The notes: a model not told the origin generated them from the letters alone. A DNA stretch of 5,844 nucleotides from JBFLXN01 sp040755715 [NCBI: Candidatus Edwardsbacteria bacterium] (GCA_040755715.1 JBFLXN010000167.1:1-5844), one strand, 5' to 3'. Positions 1-5,661 are shown, numbered from the stretch's first letter. Numbers and translations: made by a program.

Positions 1-1
1 C

Positions 2-23
2 AAGCCCCGATAAATCGGGGCTT
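2..23. repeat. Perfect GC-rich hairpin, 9-bp stem with TAAA loop
   Basis: AAGCCCCGA (2-10) and TCGGGGCTT (15-23) are exact reverse complements around the loop TAAA. No T-run follows on the + strand (the next bases are cagggcctcc), so a canonical intrinsic terminator is not supported. The inner core GA-TAAA-TC recurs in the hairpin at 5605-5620, where the outer stem bases differ but still pair. I therefore read it as a dispersed palindromic repeat rather than a one-off terminator. Its left flank lies outside the window. Confidence 0.7.
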
Positions 24-142
24 CAGGGCCTCCTCAAAAGCACAAGAAAAGTGCCTCATAGGCTTATATTATTGTGCCAGAAGGCTTCCAGGCAGATTTT
101 GAGCCAAAATTTAACAAAGCACTGTAAAAACTTCAAACTGAC

Positions 143-150
143 AAAGGAGG
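143..150 (+). promoter_or_regulatory. Strong ribosome binding site deciding the TTG start of rpsM
   Basis: AAAGGAGG lies seven bases before TTG at 158, an ideal Shine-Dalgarno spacing. No in-frame ATG or GTG nearby would give the conserved uS13 N-terminus, so the unusual TTG start is well supported. The rest of 24-157 shows only short inverted repeats (GCAC/GTGC at 40-54 and GCCT/AGGC at 53-63) and no promoter or gene I can support. Confidence 0.85.
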
Positions 151-157
151 GTAAAAA

Positions 158-565
158 TTGGCTAGAATTGCTGGGGTTGATTTGCCCCGTGAAAAAAGAG
201 TAGAAATAGGTCTTACCTATATTTATGGTATCGGAAGACCATCAGCTAACAAGATTTTGGCAACAGCCGGGGTTAATCCTGATAAGAGAATCAAGGACCT
301 TAGTGAGGAAGAAATAACTAAACTGCGCTCAGTCATTGAATCTGAATACAAAGTAGAAGGGACTAGACGCAGTGAAGTGGCGATGGATATCAAGCGGCTT
401 ATAGAAATCGGCTGTTATCGAGGATTGCGTCATCGCCGCGGGCTGCCAGTGCGAGGACAGAGGACAAGAACAAATGCCCGAACGAGAAAAGGTCCGAGAA
501 AAGGAGGTATGGTTAAGGTCAAGAAAAAAGTAACGGTGCCTTTGGAAAAAGAGAAAAAAACATAA
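158..565 (+). CDS. rpsM: 30S ribosomal protein uS13 (S13)
   Basis: This is a small-subunit head protein that contacts 16S rRNA, uS19 and the P-site tRNA, and takes part in inter-subunit bridges. The 135-residue product begins [10 protein letters not shown], the family's invariant N-terminus. A helix-turn region follows at about 15-35 ([14 protein letters not shown]), with the signature [20 protein letters not shown] at 88-107 and ARTRKGP at 107-113. Translation starts at TTG behind a strong ribosome binding site. It heads the visible part of the alpha operon; the 97-nt gap to rpsK is unusually long and holds a palindromic repeat. After the conserved core the C-terminus runs on for about 20 residues ([20 protein letters not shown]), a lysine-rich tail a little longer than in most bacterial uS13 proteins, which are usually about 115-125 residues. 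The identification is essentially certain. Confidence 0.98.
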   Translation: MARIAGVDLPREKRVEIGLTYIYGIGRPSANKILATAGVNPDKRIKDLSEEEITKLRSVIESEYKVEGTRRSEVAMDIKRLIEIGCYRGLRHRRGLPVRGQRTRTNARTRKGPRKGGMVKVKKKVTVPLEKEKKT

Positions 566-601
566 ATCCACCTAAATAACGGCGGAGATTCGCTGTGTTT
601 T

Positions 602-641
602 CCTGACCGTGTGCTTCGCATCTCAGCGCAGCGGACAGGTT
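602..641. repeat. Palindromic intergenic repeat, short copy (A)
   Basis: In the rpsM-rpsK spacer, CCTGACCG (602-609) pairs with CGGACAGG (632-639) except for one central A-A mismatch. The segment shares its left end (602-619, about 15 of 18 bases) and its right end (GCTTCGC at 613-619 and CGGACAGGTT at 632-641) with a longer copy in the rpsD-rpoA spacer (1727-1792), including the same mismatch. The copy is shorter by about 26 bases inside. It lies just upstream of the rpsK ribosome binding site. No coding role is visible. Confidence 0.65.
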
Positions 642-662
642 GGCGAAGAGGAGAAAAAATCA

Positions 663-1043
663 ATGGCTATGGAGATAAGAAAGAGAGAGAAAAAAATAGA
701 GTCTTTGGGAATTGCTCATATTCAGGCGACTTTCAATAATACCATTGTGACAATTACAGATTTGAATGGCAATGTAATTGCTTGGTCAAGTACTGGCAAA
801 GTCGGTTTTAAGGGTTCAAAGAAGAGCACACCTTTCGCCGCTCAAGTGGCGGCTGAAGCCTGTGCCAAGATGGCTTTAGGCTATGGGATGAAAAGAGTGG
901 AAGCTTGGGTAAAAGGACCGGGTGCGGGACGGGAATCCGCTATTCGTTCACTTCAGGCAGCAGGATTAGACATTGTTGCTATAAGAGATGTCACACCAGT
1001 ACCTCATAACGGTTGCCGTCCACCTAAACGACGGAGAGTATAA
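663..1043 (+). CDS. rpsK: 30S ribosomal protein uS11 (S11)
   Basis: This is a platform protein of the 30S subunit that binds 16S rRNA near the E site and the mRNA exit path. The 126-residue product carries the family landmarks [15 protein letters not shown] (19-33), the [17 protein letters not shown] segment (45-61), [19 protein letters not shown] (84-102) and the C-terminal [18 protein letters not shown] (109-126). Length is close to the usual 127-130. I chose ATG 663 because GAGGAG at 648-653 lies nine bases upstream. An in-frame GTG at 609 would add 18 unrelated residues and would start inside the spacer palindrome. ATG 669 is a possible alternative. The stop is only 12 bases before rpsD, so the two are translationally adjacent. 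Confidence 0.98.
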   Translation: MAMEIRKREKKIESLGIAHIQATFNNTIVTITDLNGNVIAWSSTGKVGFKGSKKSTPFAAQVAAEACAKMALGYGMKRVEAWVKGPGAGRESAIRSLQAAGLDIVAIRDVTPVPHNGCRPPKRRRV

Positions 1044-1055
1044 GAAGGAGAAAAA

Positions 1056-1685
1056 ATGGGCAGGTATCGTGGACCAAGTTGCAGACTTTGCCGAAGGGAA
1101 GGCACAAAATTGTTTCTCAAAGGAGAGAAATGTTCCTCGGCAAAATGTCCGTTTGAAAAAAGGGGATACCCTCCAGGGGAGCACGGTTCAGAAAGTCAGA
1201 CGAAACTTTCTGGATATGCCGTACATCTGAGAGAAAAACAAAAAGTTCGTCACATTTACGGAATCCTAGAAAGACAATTCCGGAATTATTTTGAAAAAGC
1301 CGCCAGGATGAGAGGGGTGACTGGCGAAAATCTTTTGCGCCTCTTAGAGTGTCGTCTTGACAATGTCGTCTTTAGACTCGGCTTTGCTTACTCCCGGGCT
1401 CAGGCCAGACAATTAGTGCGGCACAGACATTTTTCGGTAAATGAAAAACCAGTAGATATTCCTTCCTATCAAGTTAAAGCCGGGGATACCATCACCATAA
1501 GAGAGAAAAGTAAGGAAATAGAGGTTGTCAAAAATTCGTTAGACCAAAGAGGAAAACAAGGGCTTCTTCCCTGGCTTTCTTTGGATTCGGGAAAAATGGT
1601 TGGTAAAGTTCTAAAAATGCCTTCCCGAGAGGATATTCCTCTACCTGTGAAAGAACAATTAATTATAGAACTTTACTCCAAATAA
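1056..1685 (+). CDS. rpsD: 30S ribosomal protein uS4 (S4), zinc-binding C+ form
   Basis: This is a primary 16S rRNA-binding assembly protein and, in several bacteria, a translational autoregulator of its operon. The 209-residue product has the N-terminal zinc knuckle with C9, C12, C26 and C31, the spacing known from zinc-bearing uS4 proteins. A helical domain follows, then the S4 RNA-binding fold from about residue 99 ([37 protein letters not shown]). The C-terminus has the usual [21 protein letters not shown] at 1045-1050 gives a five-base spacing to ATG. It follows rpsK closely, but 227 noncoding bases separate it from rpoA, far more than usual for this operon. I see no S4-type pseudoknot leader that I could defend. 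Confidence 0.98.
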   Translation: MGRYRGPSCRLCRREGTKLFLKGEKCSSAKCPFEKRGYPPGEHGSESQTKLSGYAVHLREKQKVRHIYGILERQFRNYFEKAARMRGVTGENLLRLLECRLDNVVFRLGFAYSRAQARQLVRHRHFSVNEKPVDIPSYQVKAGDTITIREKSKEIEVVKNSLDQRGKQGLLPWLSLDSGKMVGKVLKMPSREDIPLPVKEQLIIELYSK

Positions 1686-1726
1686 AGGACCTCTCCATTT
1701 TTTCCCTCTCCCAGTTCTGACCGCGC

Positions 1727-1792
1727 CCTGACCGAGTGTCTCGCCCGTAGGTCTACGACCGAGGGCTTCGCTTCCTGCACAACGGACAGGTT
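1727..1792. repeat. Palindromic intergenic repeat, long copy (B)
   Basis: In the rpsD-rpoA spacer, CCTGACCG (1727-1734) and CGGACAGG (1783-1790) form the same outer stem, with the same single A-A mismatch, as copy A at 602-639. Inside is a second stem: CTCG (1740-1743) with CGAG (1760-1763) and CGTAG (1746-1750) with CTACG (1753-1757), separated by two mismatched positions. The heptamer CTGACCG also occurs just upstream at 1717-1723. The structure accounts for part of the 227-base gap; the rest (1686-1726 and 1793-1866) shows no feature I can name. Confidence 0.65.
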
Positions 1793-1866
1793 TAGCTCTC
1801 TCTGCATCCTTGCTCAATCGTTCAGACGCCGTTCTTCGGGGTGGATAGGTTAGGAGAAAGGAAGGG

Positions 1867-1941
1867 ATGAGGTCTGTTATCGCCGTAATCATATTACTCG
1901 GGGGGATAAAGAATGAGATGGAAAAGTTTTCAGATGCCTAA
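1867..1941 (+). CDS. Possible 24-codon upstream ORF overlapping the rpoA start
   Basis: ATG 1867 is preceded by AGGAG at 1852-1856 and by GGAAGGG immediately before it. It opens a 24-residue frame (MRSVIAVIILLGG followed by a polar tail), ending at TAA 1939-1941. It overlaps the first 29 bases of rpoA in another frame. Its ribosome binding site is at least as good as that of rpoA (GGGGGA at 1901-1906), so it could be a translated leader coupled to rpoA. An ORF of this length can arise by chance and I know no conserved counterpart. Confidence 0.25.
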   Translation: MRSVIAVIILLGGIKNEMEKFSDA

Positions 1942-2923
1942 AGGCGTAGAAATAGATAAAACAACTTTTTCTGAGCAATATGGTAAATTTGTAATTGAAC
2001 CGCTTGAAAGAGGTTTTGGTTTGACCTTGGGAAATGCCTTGCGGAGGACATTGTTTTCCGCAATTCAAGGAGCCGCCATTGTTGGTGTAAAAATTGAAGG
2101 GATCCAACATGAATTTTCAACAATCCCCGGCGTAGTAGAAGATGTTACCGAAATTATCCTCAATCTTAAAGAACTCCGTCTTAAACTTCATTCTGAACAT
2201 GCCAAGACCCTCCATTTTAAGAGGCAAAAGAAAGGTGAAATTAAAGGAATTGATTTGGCCATTGACCCTGAGGTAGAGATTCTTACTCCCGAATTACACA
2301 TTGCTACACTTTCTGACGAAGGTTCATTAGATATGGAAATCTATCTTGACCATGGGAGAGGATATGTGCCCGCAGAAGTCTTGCGAAAACCACATGCACC
2401 CATTGGCTATATTGCGATTGATGGAATTTTTAGTCCAGTAGTCAAGGCAAATTTTCAGGTAGAGAATTGTCGGGTGGGAGAAAAGACAGACTATGAGCGC
2501 TTGGTGCTGGAAGTTTGGACTAATAAAAGTATTAAGCCAGATGAAGCTTTAACTCAGGGCGCCAAAATTCTCAAGGACCATTTAGCTTTCTTCTTGAATT
2601 TTGAGGAAGTTCATAGACCTGAAGTGGAGGAAACACCTGACCAAGAGGCCGCCCGTATGCGTGAACTTCTGTATAAACCAATAGGAGAGTTAGAACTTTC
2701 AGTAAGAGCAAACAATTGCTTTAAGAGGGAAAAAATTAAAACCCTGGGAGACCTGGTGCAACGAACAGAAAAGGAAATGCTGGCCTGTCGTAATTTCGGT
2801 AGGAAATCTTTAGGAGAACTAACCGAAATTTTGAAAGGAATGGGACTCTCTTTTGGTATGGATGTTAGCCCCTCTTATCCTAAAAGAAGGAAAACGAAAA
2901 TCAAAGCAAAGAAAAACAAGTAA
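1913..2923 (+). CDS. rpoA: DNA-directed RNA polymerase subunit alpha
   Basis: Its dimer nucleates assembly of core RNA polymerase, and its C-terminal domain reads UP elements and activators. The 336-residue product opens with MRWKSFQMPKG and the N-terminal domain signature YGKFVIEPLERGFGLTLGNALRR, followed by IQGAAIVGVKIEG. The insert domain and the rest of the N-terminal domain run to about 230, and an acidic linker precedes the C-terminal helix-hairpin-helix domain (about 255-325). By direct codon count the DNA-contact residues R265, N268, C269, K271, G296, K298 and S299 fall at the same numbers as in Escherichia coli, so UP-element recognition is probably retained. The last 13 residues (KRRKTKIKAKKNK) are a basic extension. 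ATG is preceded by a modest GGGGGA site. rplQ follows after 22 bases. Confidence 0.98.
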   Translation: MRWKSFQMPKGVEIDKTTFSEQYGKFVIEPLERGFGLTLGNALRRTLFSAIQGAAIVGVKIEGIQHEFSTIPGVVEDVTEIILNLKELRLKLHSEHAKTLHFKRQKKGEIKGIDLAIDPEVEILTPELHIATLSDEGSLDMEIYLDHGRGYVPAEVLRKPHAPIGYIAIDGIFSPVVKANFQVENCRVGEKTDYERLVLEVWTNKSIKPDEALTQGAKILKDHLAFFLNFEEVHRPEVEETPDQEAARMRELLYKPIGELELSVRANNCFKREKIKTLGDLVQRTEKEMLACRNFGRKSLGELTEILKGMGLSFGMDVSPSYPKRRKTKIKAKKNK

Positions 2924-2945
2924 GAAGTCAAAGAAGAGGTAAGGA

Positions 2946-3356
2946 ATGCGACACCGTAAAGTTGGAAGAAAACTTAACCGCACAAGTAGTCACCGAAAAG
3001 CAATGCTACGGAATTTGGTAACTGCACTCTTTCTTCACGAAAGGATAAAGACCACTCTGGCCAAAGCTAAAGAAACCAGAAGAGTAGCAGAAAAACTAAT
3101 TACCTTTGCCAAACAGGGAAACCTTGCCTCAAGAAGGCAGGTAGCTAAGTGGGTTGCCGACCAACAAGTTCTCCGCAAACTCTTTGAAACGATTGGTCCC
3201 CGTTTTGCCGATAGACCAGGTGGATATACCCGCATCATTAAGTTTGCTCCACGCCTAGGCGACACCGCCCTTCTGGCGAACTTAGAACTAATTGGCGCAC
3301 CACCGCCAACAGCTAAATCCAAAGAAGAGAAAAAAGGAAAAAAAGAGAAGAAATAG
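2946..3356 (+). CDS. rplQ: 50S ribosomal protein bL17 (L17)
   Basis: This is a large-subunit protein near the peptide exit tunnel opening. The 136-residue product begins with the invariant MRHRKVGRKLNRTSSHRKAM, then LRNLVTALFLHERIKTT (21-37), the AKETRRVAEKLITFAK helix and RPGGYTRIIKF followed by RLGDTALLANLELI. The conserved fold ends near residue 116. The last 20 residues are low-complexity and charged (KSKEEKKGKKEKK), a common kind of tail extension in this family. It is the last gene of the ribosomal cluster, and no GC-rich hairpin with a T-tract follows. Transcription may stop by another mechanism or read into the downstream spacer. Confidence 0.98.
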   Translation: MRHRKVGRKLNRTSSHRKAMLRNLVTALFLHERIKTTLAKAKETRRVAEKLITFAKQGNLASRRQVAKWVADQQVLRKLFETIGPRFADRPGGYTRIIKFAPRLGDTALLANLELIGAPPPTAKSKEEKKGKKEKK

Positions 3357-3378
3357 CTATGGGCCTTATGAAACTAAT

Positions 3379-3455
3379 TGATTTACTGATTTGGTGATTT
3401 AGTAATTTCGTGATTTAGGTACAATCAACAAATCTACAATCACTAAATCGTCAAC
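3379..3455. repeat. Tandem TGATTTRG octamers with inverted counterpart
   Basis: Positions 3379-3418 are five head-to-tail octamers: TGATTTAC, TGATTTGG, TGATTTAG, TAATTTCG and TGATTTAG. The following stretch, 3421-3450, consists of two 15-base units beginning ACAATCA (12 of 15 bases alike), rich in the opposite-strand motif AAATC. GATTTAG at 3396-3402 and 3412-3418 is matched by CTAAATC at 3443-3449. The two halves could fold into a long imperfect AT-rich hairpin. It lies between rplQ and the transporter gene and has no coding content. Confidence 0.75.
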
Positions 3456-3464
3456 TTTCTAAAA

Positions 3465-3471
3465 GAGGAGG
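3465..3471 (+). promoter_or_regulatory. Ribosome binding site deciding the TTG start of the binding-protein gene
   Basis: GAGGAGG ends eight bases before TTG 3480. The in-frame GTG at 3471 overlaps this site, so it cannot be the start served by it. TTG 3480 then opens a short signal peptide with basic residues directly after the initiator. Confidence 0.75.
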
Positions 3472-3479
3472 TGTCCATC

Positions 3480-4616
3480 TTGAAAAGAGAATTTTTGATA
3501 GTATTTTTGAGTCTTCTTTACTTCTCCTGCCGTCCCGGCGAAAAAACGGAGATAAAAATTGGACATGTAGCCCCTTTGACTGGCGATGTTAAAACATTTG
3601 GGGAGTCCACCAAGAACGGTTTTCTTCTGGCTATTGAAGAAACCGAGGCTAAAGGTGGAATCCTCGGAAAGAAAATCAAAGTATTTATTGCCGATGACAA
3701 GAACGACCCTACCGAGGCAGCGAATGCCGGCAGTAAACTCATCAATCAGGATGGAGTGAAACTAATAGTCGGCTCAGTTTCGTCTAAATGCTCTATTCCA
3801 CTTTCAGAGATTGCTCAAGCGGCCGGGGTGATGATGATTTCTCCAACTTCAACCAACCCCAAAGTTACAGTGAGAGAAAACGGTACCAGGAAAGACTTTA
3901 TATTCAGAGCTTGCTTTATTGACCCGTTTCAGGGAACGGTAGCGGCGAAGTTTGCCATTGATGACTTAAAAGCAAAGAAAGCTGCTATCCTTTATGATGT
4001 CGGGAATGACTATGTCAAGGGTCTGGCAGAATTTTTCAAGGAAGCTTTTGTGCGAGGTGGCGGGGAAATTGTTGCTTATGAGTCTTATAGCAAAGATGAT
4101 GTAGATTTCTCTGCTTTGCTGACAAAAGTCAAGTCAGTCAATCCTGATGTCCTCTTCCTTCCAGATTACTACAACAAGGTGGGACTCATCGCCAAACAGA
4201 CAAGACAAATAGGCCTCAAAGCGACTTTACTTGGTGGTGATGGTTGGGATTCCCCTGAAATGGCAAAGATTGCTGGTGACGCTATTGAGAACGGATGTTT
4301 TACCAATCACTATTCACCTAACGACCCCAGACTAGAAGTTGTGGAATGGGTGAGAAAGTATCAGACAAAATATGGAATAACCCCAGATGCTTTAGCTACA
4401 CTAGCTTATGATGCTACTAATCTCTTATTAGAAGCAATCCGAAGAGCCGGGACTGACAACCCCATCAAGGTAAAGGAAGCAATGTCTTTGATAAAAGACT
4501 TCAAGACCGTTTCGGGAAATATCAGTTTTGATGCCCAGGGGAATCCGGTAAAGAGTGCAGTCATTCTGAAATACAAGGGCGGAGCCCAAGAGTATGTGAC
4601 TACGGTAAACCCGTGA
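3480..4616 (+). CDS. ABC transporter substrate-binding lipoprotein, branched-chain amino acid (LivJ) type
   Basis: This is an extracytoplasmic receptor that binds a small solute, in this family often leucine, isoleucine, valine, other amino acids or amides, and delivers it to an ABC permease. The 378-residue product starts at TTG with a signal peptide (KRE, a hydrophobic stretch at 5-16) ending at C17. YFSC is a weak lipobox, so lipid anchoring is likely but not certain. The periplasmic-binding-protein fold follows: IKIGHVAPLTGD (25-36), FGESTKNGFLLAIEE, GSVSSKC (98-104), the ligand-pocket-type ISPTSTNP (120-127), a hinge and second lobe with AILYDVGNDYVKG, DFSALLTKVKSVNPDVLFLP and the late LAYDATNLLLEAI. 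No permease or ATPase genes follow; MNT begins 14 bases downstream, so this is an orphan receptor here. The substrate cannot be read from sequence. Confidence 0.9.
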   Translation: MKREFLIVFLSLLYFSCRPGEKTEIKIGHVAPLTGDVKTFGESTKNGFLLAIEETEAKGGILGKKIKVFIADDKNDPTEAANAGSKLINQDGVKLIVGSVSSKCSIPLSEIAQAAGVMMISPTSTNPKVTVRENGTRKDFIFRACFIDPFQGTVAAKFAIDDLKAKKAAILYDVGNDYVKGLAEFFKEAFVRGGGEIVAYESYSKDDVDFSALLTKVKSVNPDVLFLPDYYNKVGLIAKQTRQIGLKATLLGGDGWDSPEMAKIAGDAIENGCFTNHYSPNDPRLEVVEWVRKYQTKYGITPDALATLAYDATNLLLEAIRRAGTDNPIKVKEAMSLIKDFKTVSGNISFDAQGNPVKSAVILKYKGGAQEYVTTVNP

Positions 4617-4630
4617 AAAAGTAAATTATT

Positions 4631-5104
4631 ATGGAAGACAAAAAATTAGCAGACTTCATTGAGAGGTTAAAAAAAGGATTTCCCGAGGATTTGTGGGGTG
4701 TAATTCTTTTTGGTTCAAGAGCCCGAAGCGAGGCAGAATTGAATAGCGACTATGATGTTTTTGTAATCATAAATAATTATCTCCCTCATAAGCCAATTGA
4801 ACGCCAAGAATTCATAATGGATAAACTGAGGAAAAAGTGGGGTATGAATATTATTGCCAAGACCAAACAAGAATTTGAAAGTTCATTTCCTTCTTTGTAT
4901 CTTGATTTAGCCTTAGATGGTATTATTTTGTTTGATAGAGATAACTACACCGAGAAAAAATTAGCCCAGATAACGAAATTGATGGAAGAAGCTGGATTGG
5001 TGAGAGAAAAGCGACCTTATGGGTTTAATTGGAGATGGAAGACAAAGCCATCATTACCTTGGCGTATAGATTGGACTGGCGTATATGGAATCGTCCGACA
5101 CTAA
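4631..5104 (+). CDS. Minimal nucleotidyltransferase (MNT) domain protein, probable partner of a HEPN protein
   Basis: The 157-residue product belongs to the pol-beta-like nucleotidyltransferases. VILFGSRARSEAELNSDYD carries the hallmark GS (28-29) and DxD (D40, D42) that bind nucleotide and metal. Where many relatives have a third carboxylate on the following strand, this protein reads MNIIAKTKQEF with N72, so the third acid may be missing or elsewhere; D-rich LDLALDGIILFD follows at about 92-103. The tail is rich in Trp, Arg and Lys (NWRWKTKPSLPWRIDW). In characterised pairs the MNT antitoxin adds AMP to a HEPN toxin; whether that holds here is inference. No clear ribosome binding site precedes ATG, and the preceding stop is 14 bases away, suggesting reinitiation. 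It overlaps the HEPN gene by 20 bases. Confidence 0.85.
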   Translation: MEDKKLADFIERLKKGFPEDLWGVILFGSRARSEAELNSDYDVFVIINNYLPHKPIERQEFIMDKLRKKWGMNIIAKTKQEFESSFPSLYLDLALDGIILFDRDNYTEKKLAQITKLMEEAGLVREKRPYGFNWRWKTKPSLPWRIDWTGVYGIVRH

Positions 5105-5543
5105 ATATCGGCTGAAACTTGCTCTGGGTTTCTTAAGTGAGGCAAAGGAACAATTCAAACACAAACTCTTTAGAGCGGTGGTTGATGATGCTCAATTGAG
5201 TGTGGAAAATTCGATAAAGGCAGTAATTGCTCTTTTCAAACCTGTGCCGAAGATTCATGAGATTGACGAAACAATAGAAGACCTTTTAGAAGAAGTTGAA
5301 TTTAGCGAGAACGAGAGACAGAAATTGAAAAGGTTACAAGAATTGGCTGAAATATTAGGATTTGAAACTCATCTAAGAACCGATTACGGGGATGAATTAC
5401 AGCAGGTTACCCCTTGGGAATTGTATGATGAAGACGAGGCTCAGAAGGCGCTAAGTTTTGCTGAAGAAAGTTTCAATATTGCTGATGAGTTATTAAGAAA
5501 TAGACTAAACGGGGCGGGCAAAGGGAAATCCCCTTGCCTTTGA
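5085..5543 (+). CDS. HEPN-domain protein paired with MNT
   Basis: The 152-residue, all-helical product fits the HEPN domain family: an opening helix (about 8-27), the LFRAVVDDAQLSVENSIKAVIALF helix (28-51), a PKIHEIDETIEDLL segment with H58, then LRTDYGDE and a TPWELYDEDEAQKALSFAEESF helix. HEPN proteins next to MNT genes are often toxins, some being RNases with an RX4-6H motif. I find no Arg and His at that spacing, nor an RX4HXY motif, so this member may be non-catalytic or use another arrangement. ATG 5085 lies inside the MNT gene (20-base overlap) without a visible ribosome binding site, which points to coupled translation. The last about 10 codons are made of a palindrome and end GAGKGKSPCL, unlike the helical body. 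Confidence 0.8.
   Translation: MESSDTKYRLKLALGFLSEAKEQFKHKLFRAVVDDAQLSVENSIKAVIALFKPVPKIHEIDETIEDLLEEVEFSENERQKLKRLQELAEILGFETHLRTDYGDELQQVTPWELYDEDEAQKALSFAEESFNIADELLRNRLNGAGKGKSPCL
5517..5538. repeat. Hairpin covering the 3' end of the HEPN gene
   Basis: GGCAAAGGG (5517-5525) and CCCCTTGCC (5530-5538) pair over nine positions with one A-C mismatch, closing on the loop AAAT. The hairpin ends two bases before the TGA stop (5541-5543), so it encodes the last residues of the HEPN protein. Only three T residues follow, so terminator function is possible but weak. It could instead be an inserted palindromic repeat. Confidence 0.55.
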
Positions 5544-5569
5544 CTATGTTCTCACAGCACATAACATAT

Positions 5570-5627
5570 TGTAGTTGCCAAATTCATTGGGCACTATATG
5601 TTGCGCCTGATAAATCAGGCAACTACA
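5570..5627. repeat. Inverted pair of GTAG-headed hairpins, REP-doublet-like
   Basis: TGTAGTTGCC (5570-5579) is repeated exactly on the opposite strand (GGCAACTACA at 5618-5627). Each copy is a 23-base unit of GTAG-TT plus a small hairpin; aligned in the same orientation the units agree at 18 of 23 positions. The left hairpin is GCCAAA-TTCA-TTGGGC (one mismatch) at 5577-5592. The right one is GCCTGA-TAAA-TCAGGC (perfect) at 5605-5620. The left unit is also enclosed by AACATAT (5563-5569) and ATATGTT (5596-5602). A GTAG tetranucleotide before a palindrome, in inverted pairs, is the layout of REP elements mobilised by RAYT transposases. No RAYT gene is in view. Confidence 0.6.
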
Positions 5628-5629
5628 TC

Positions 5630-5661
5630 ATGACACACCCTCCACGGGCAGACTGTGTCAT
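5630..5661. repeat. Short inverted repeat, possible insertion-sequence edge or hairpin
   Basis: ATGACACA (5630-5637) and TGTGTCAT (5654-5661) are exact reverse complements over eight bases with 16 bases between. It lies three bases after the REP-like doublet and about 110 bases before the transposase start. It could be near the left terminus of the insertion sequence, or a hairpin upstream of it. No T-tract follows. The matching right end is outside the window. Confidence 0.4.

Noticed and set aside
2-23. Intrinsic terminator of an upstream gene
   Set aside because: The hairpin is perfect but no T-run follows, and its core recurs elsewhere in the window, so a repeat is the better reading.
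24-142. Ribosomal protein S4 leader or promoter before rpsM
   Set aside because: Short inverted repeats and a TATATT at 65-70 are present, but I see no matching -35 box and no pseudoknot pattern I could defend.
609-662. Upstream extension of rpsK to a GTG at 609 (18 extra residues beginning MCFASQRS)
   Set aside because: The extra residues do not match the uS11 N-terminus and overlap the spacer palindrome; a good ribosome binding site precedes ATG 663.
988-1230. 80-codon + strand ORF spanning the rpsK end and rpsD start
   Set aside because: It is an out-of-frame shadow of two certain ribosomal protein genes.
1659-1892. 77-codon minus-strand ORF in the rpsD-rpoA spacer
   Set aside because: It is arginine- and proline-rich, has no recognisable family, spans the palindromic repeat and overlaps the end of rpsD; it looks like chance coding through a GC-rich repeat.
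3035-3322. 95-codon minus-strand ORF opposite rplQ
   Set aside because: It lies wholly antisense to rplQ and shows no domain or ribosome binding site.
3379-3455. CRISPR array
   Set aside because: The units are 8 or 15 bases, contiguous and without unique spacers; no cas genes are present.
3471-3479. GTG start for the substrate-binding protein
   Set aside because: The GTG overlaps the GAGGAGG ribosome binding site, which is correctly spaced for TTG 3480.
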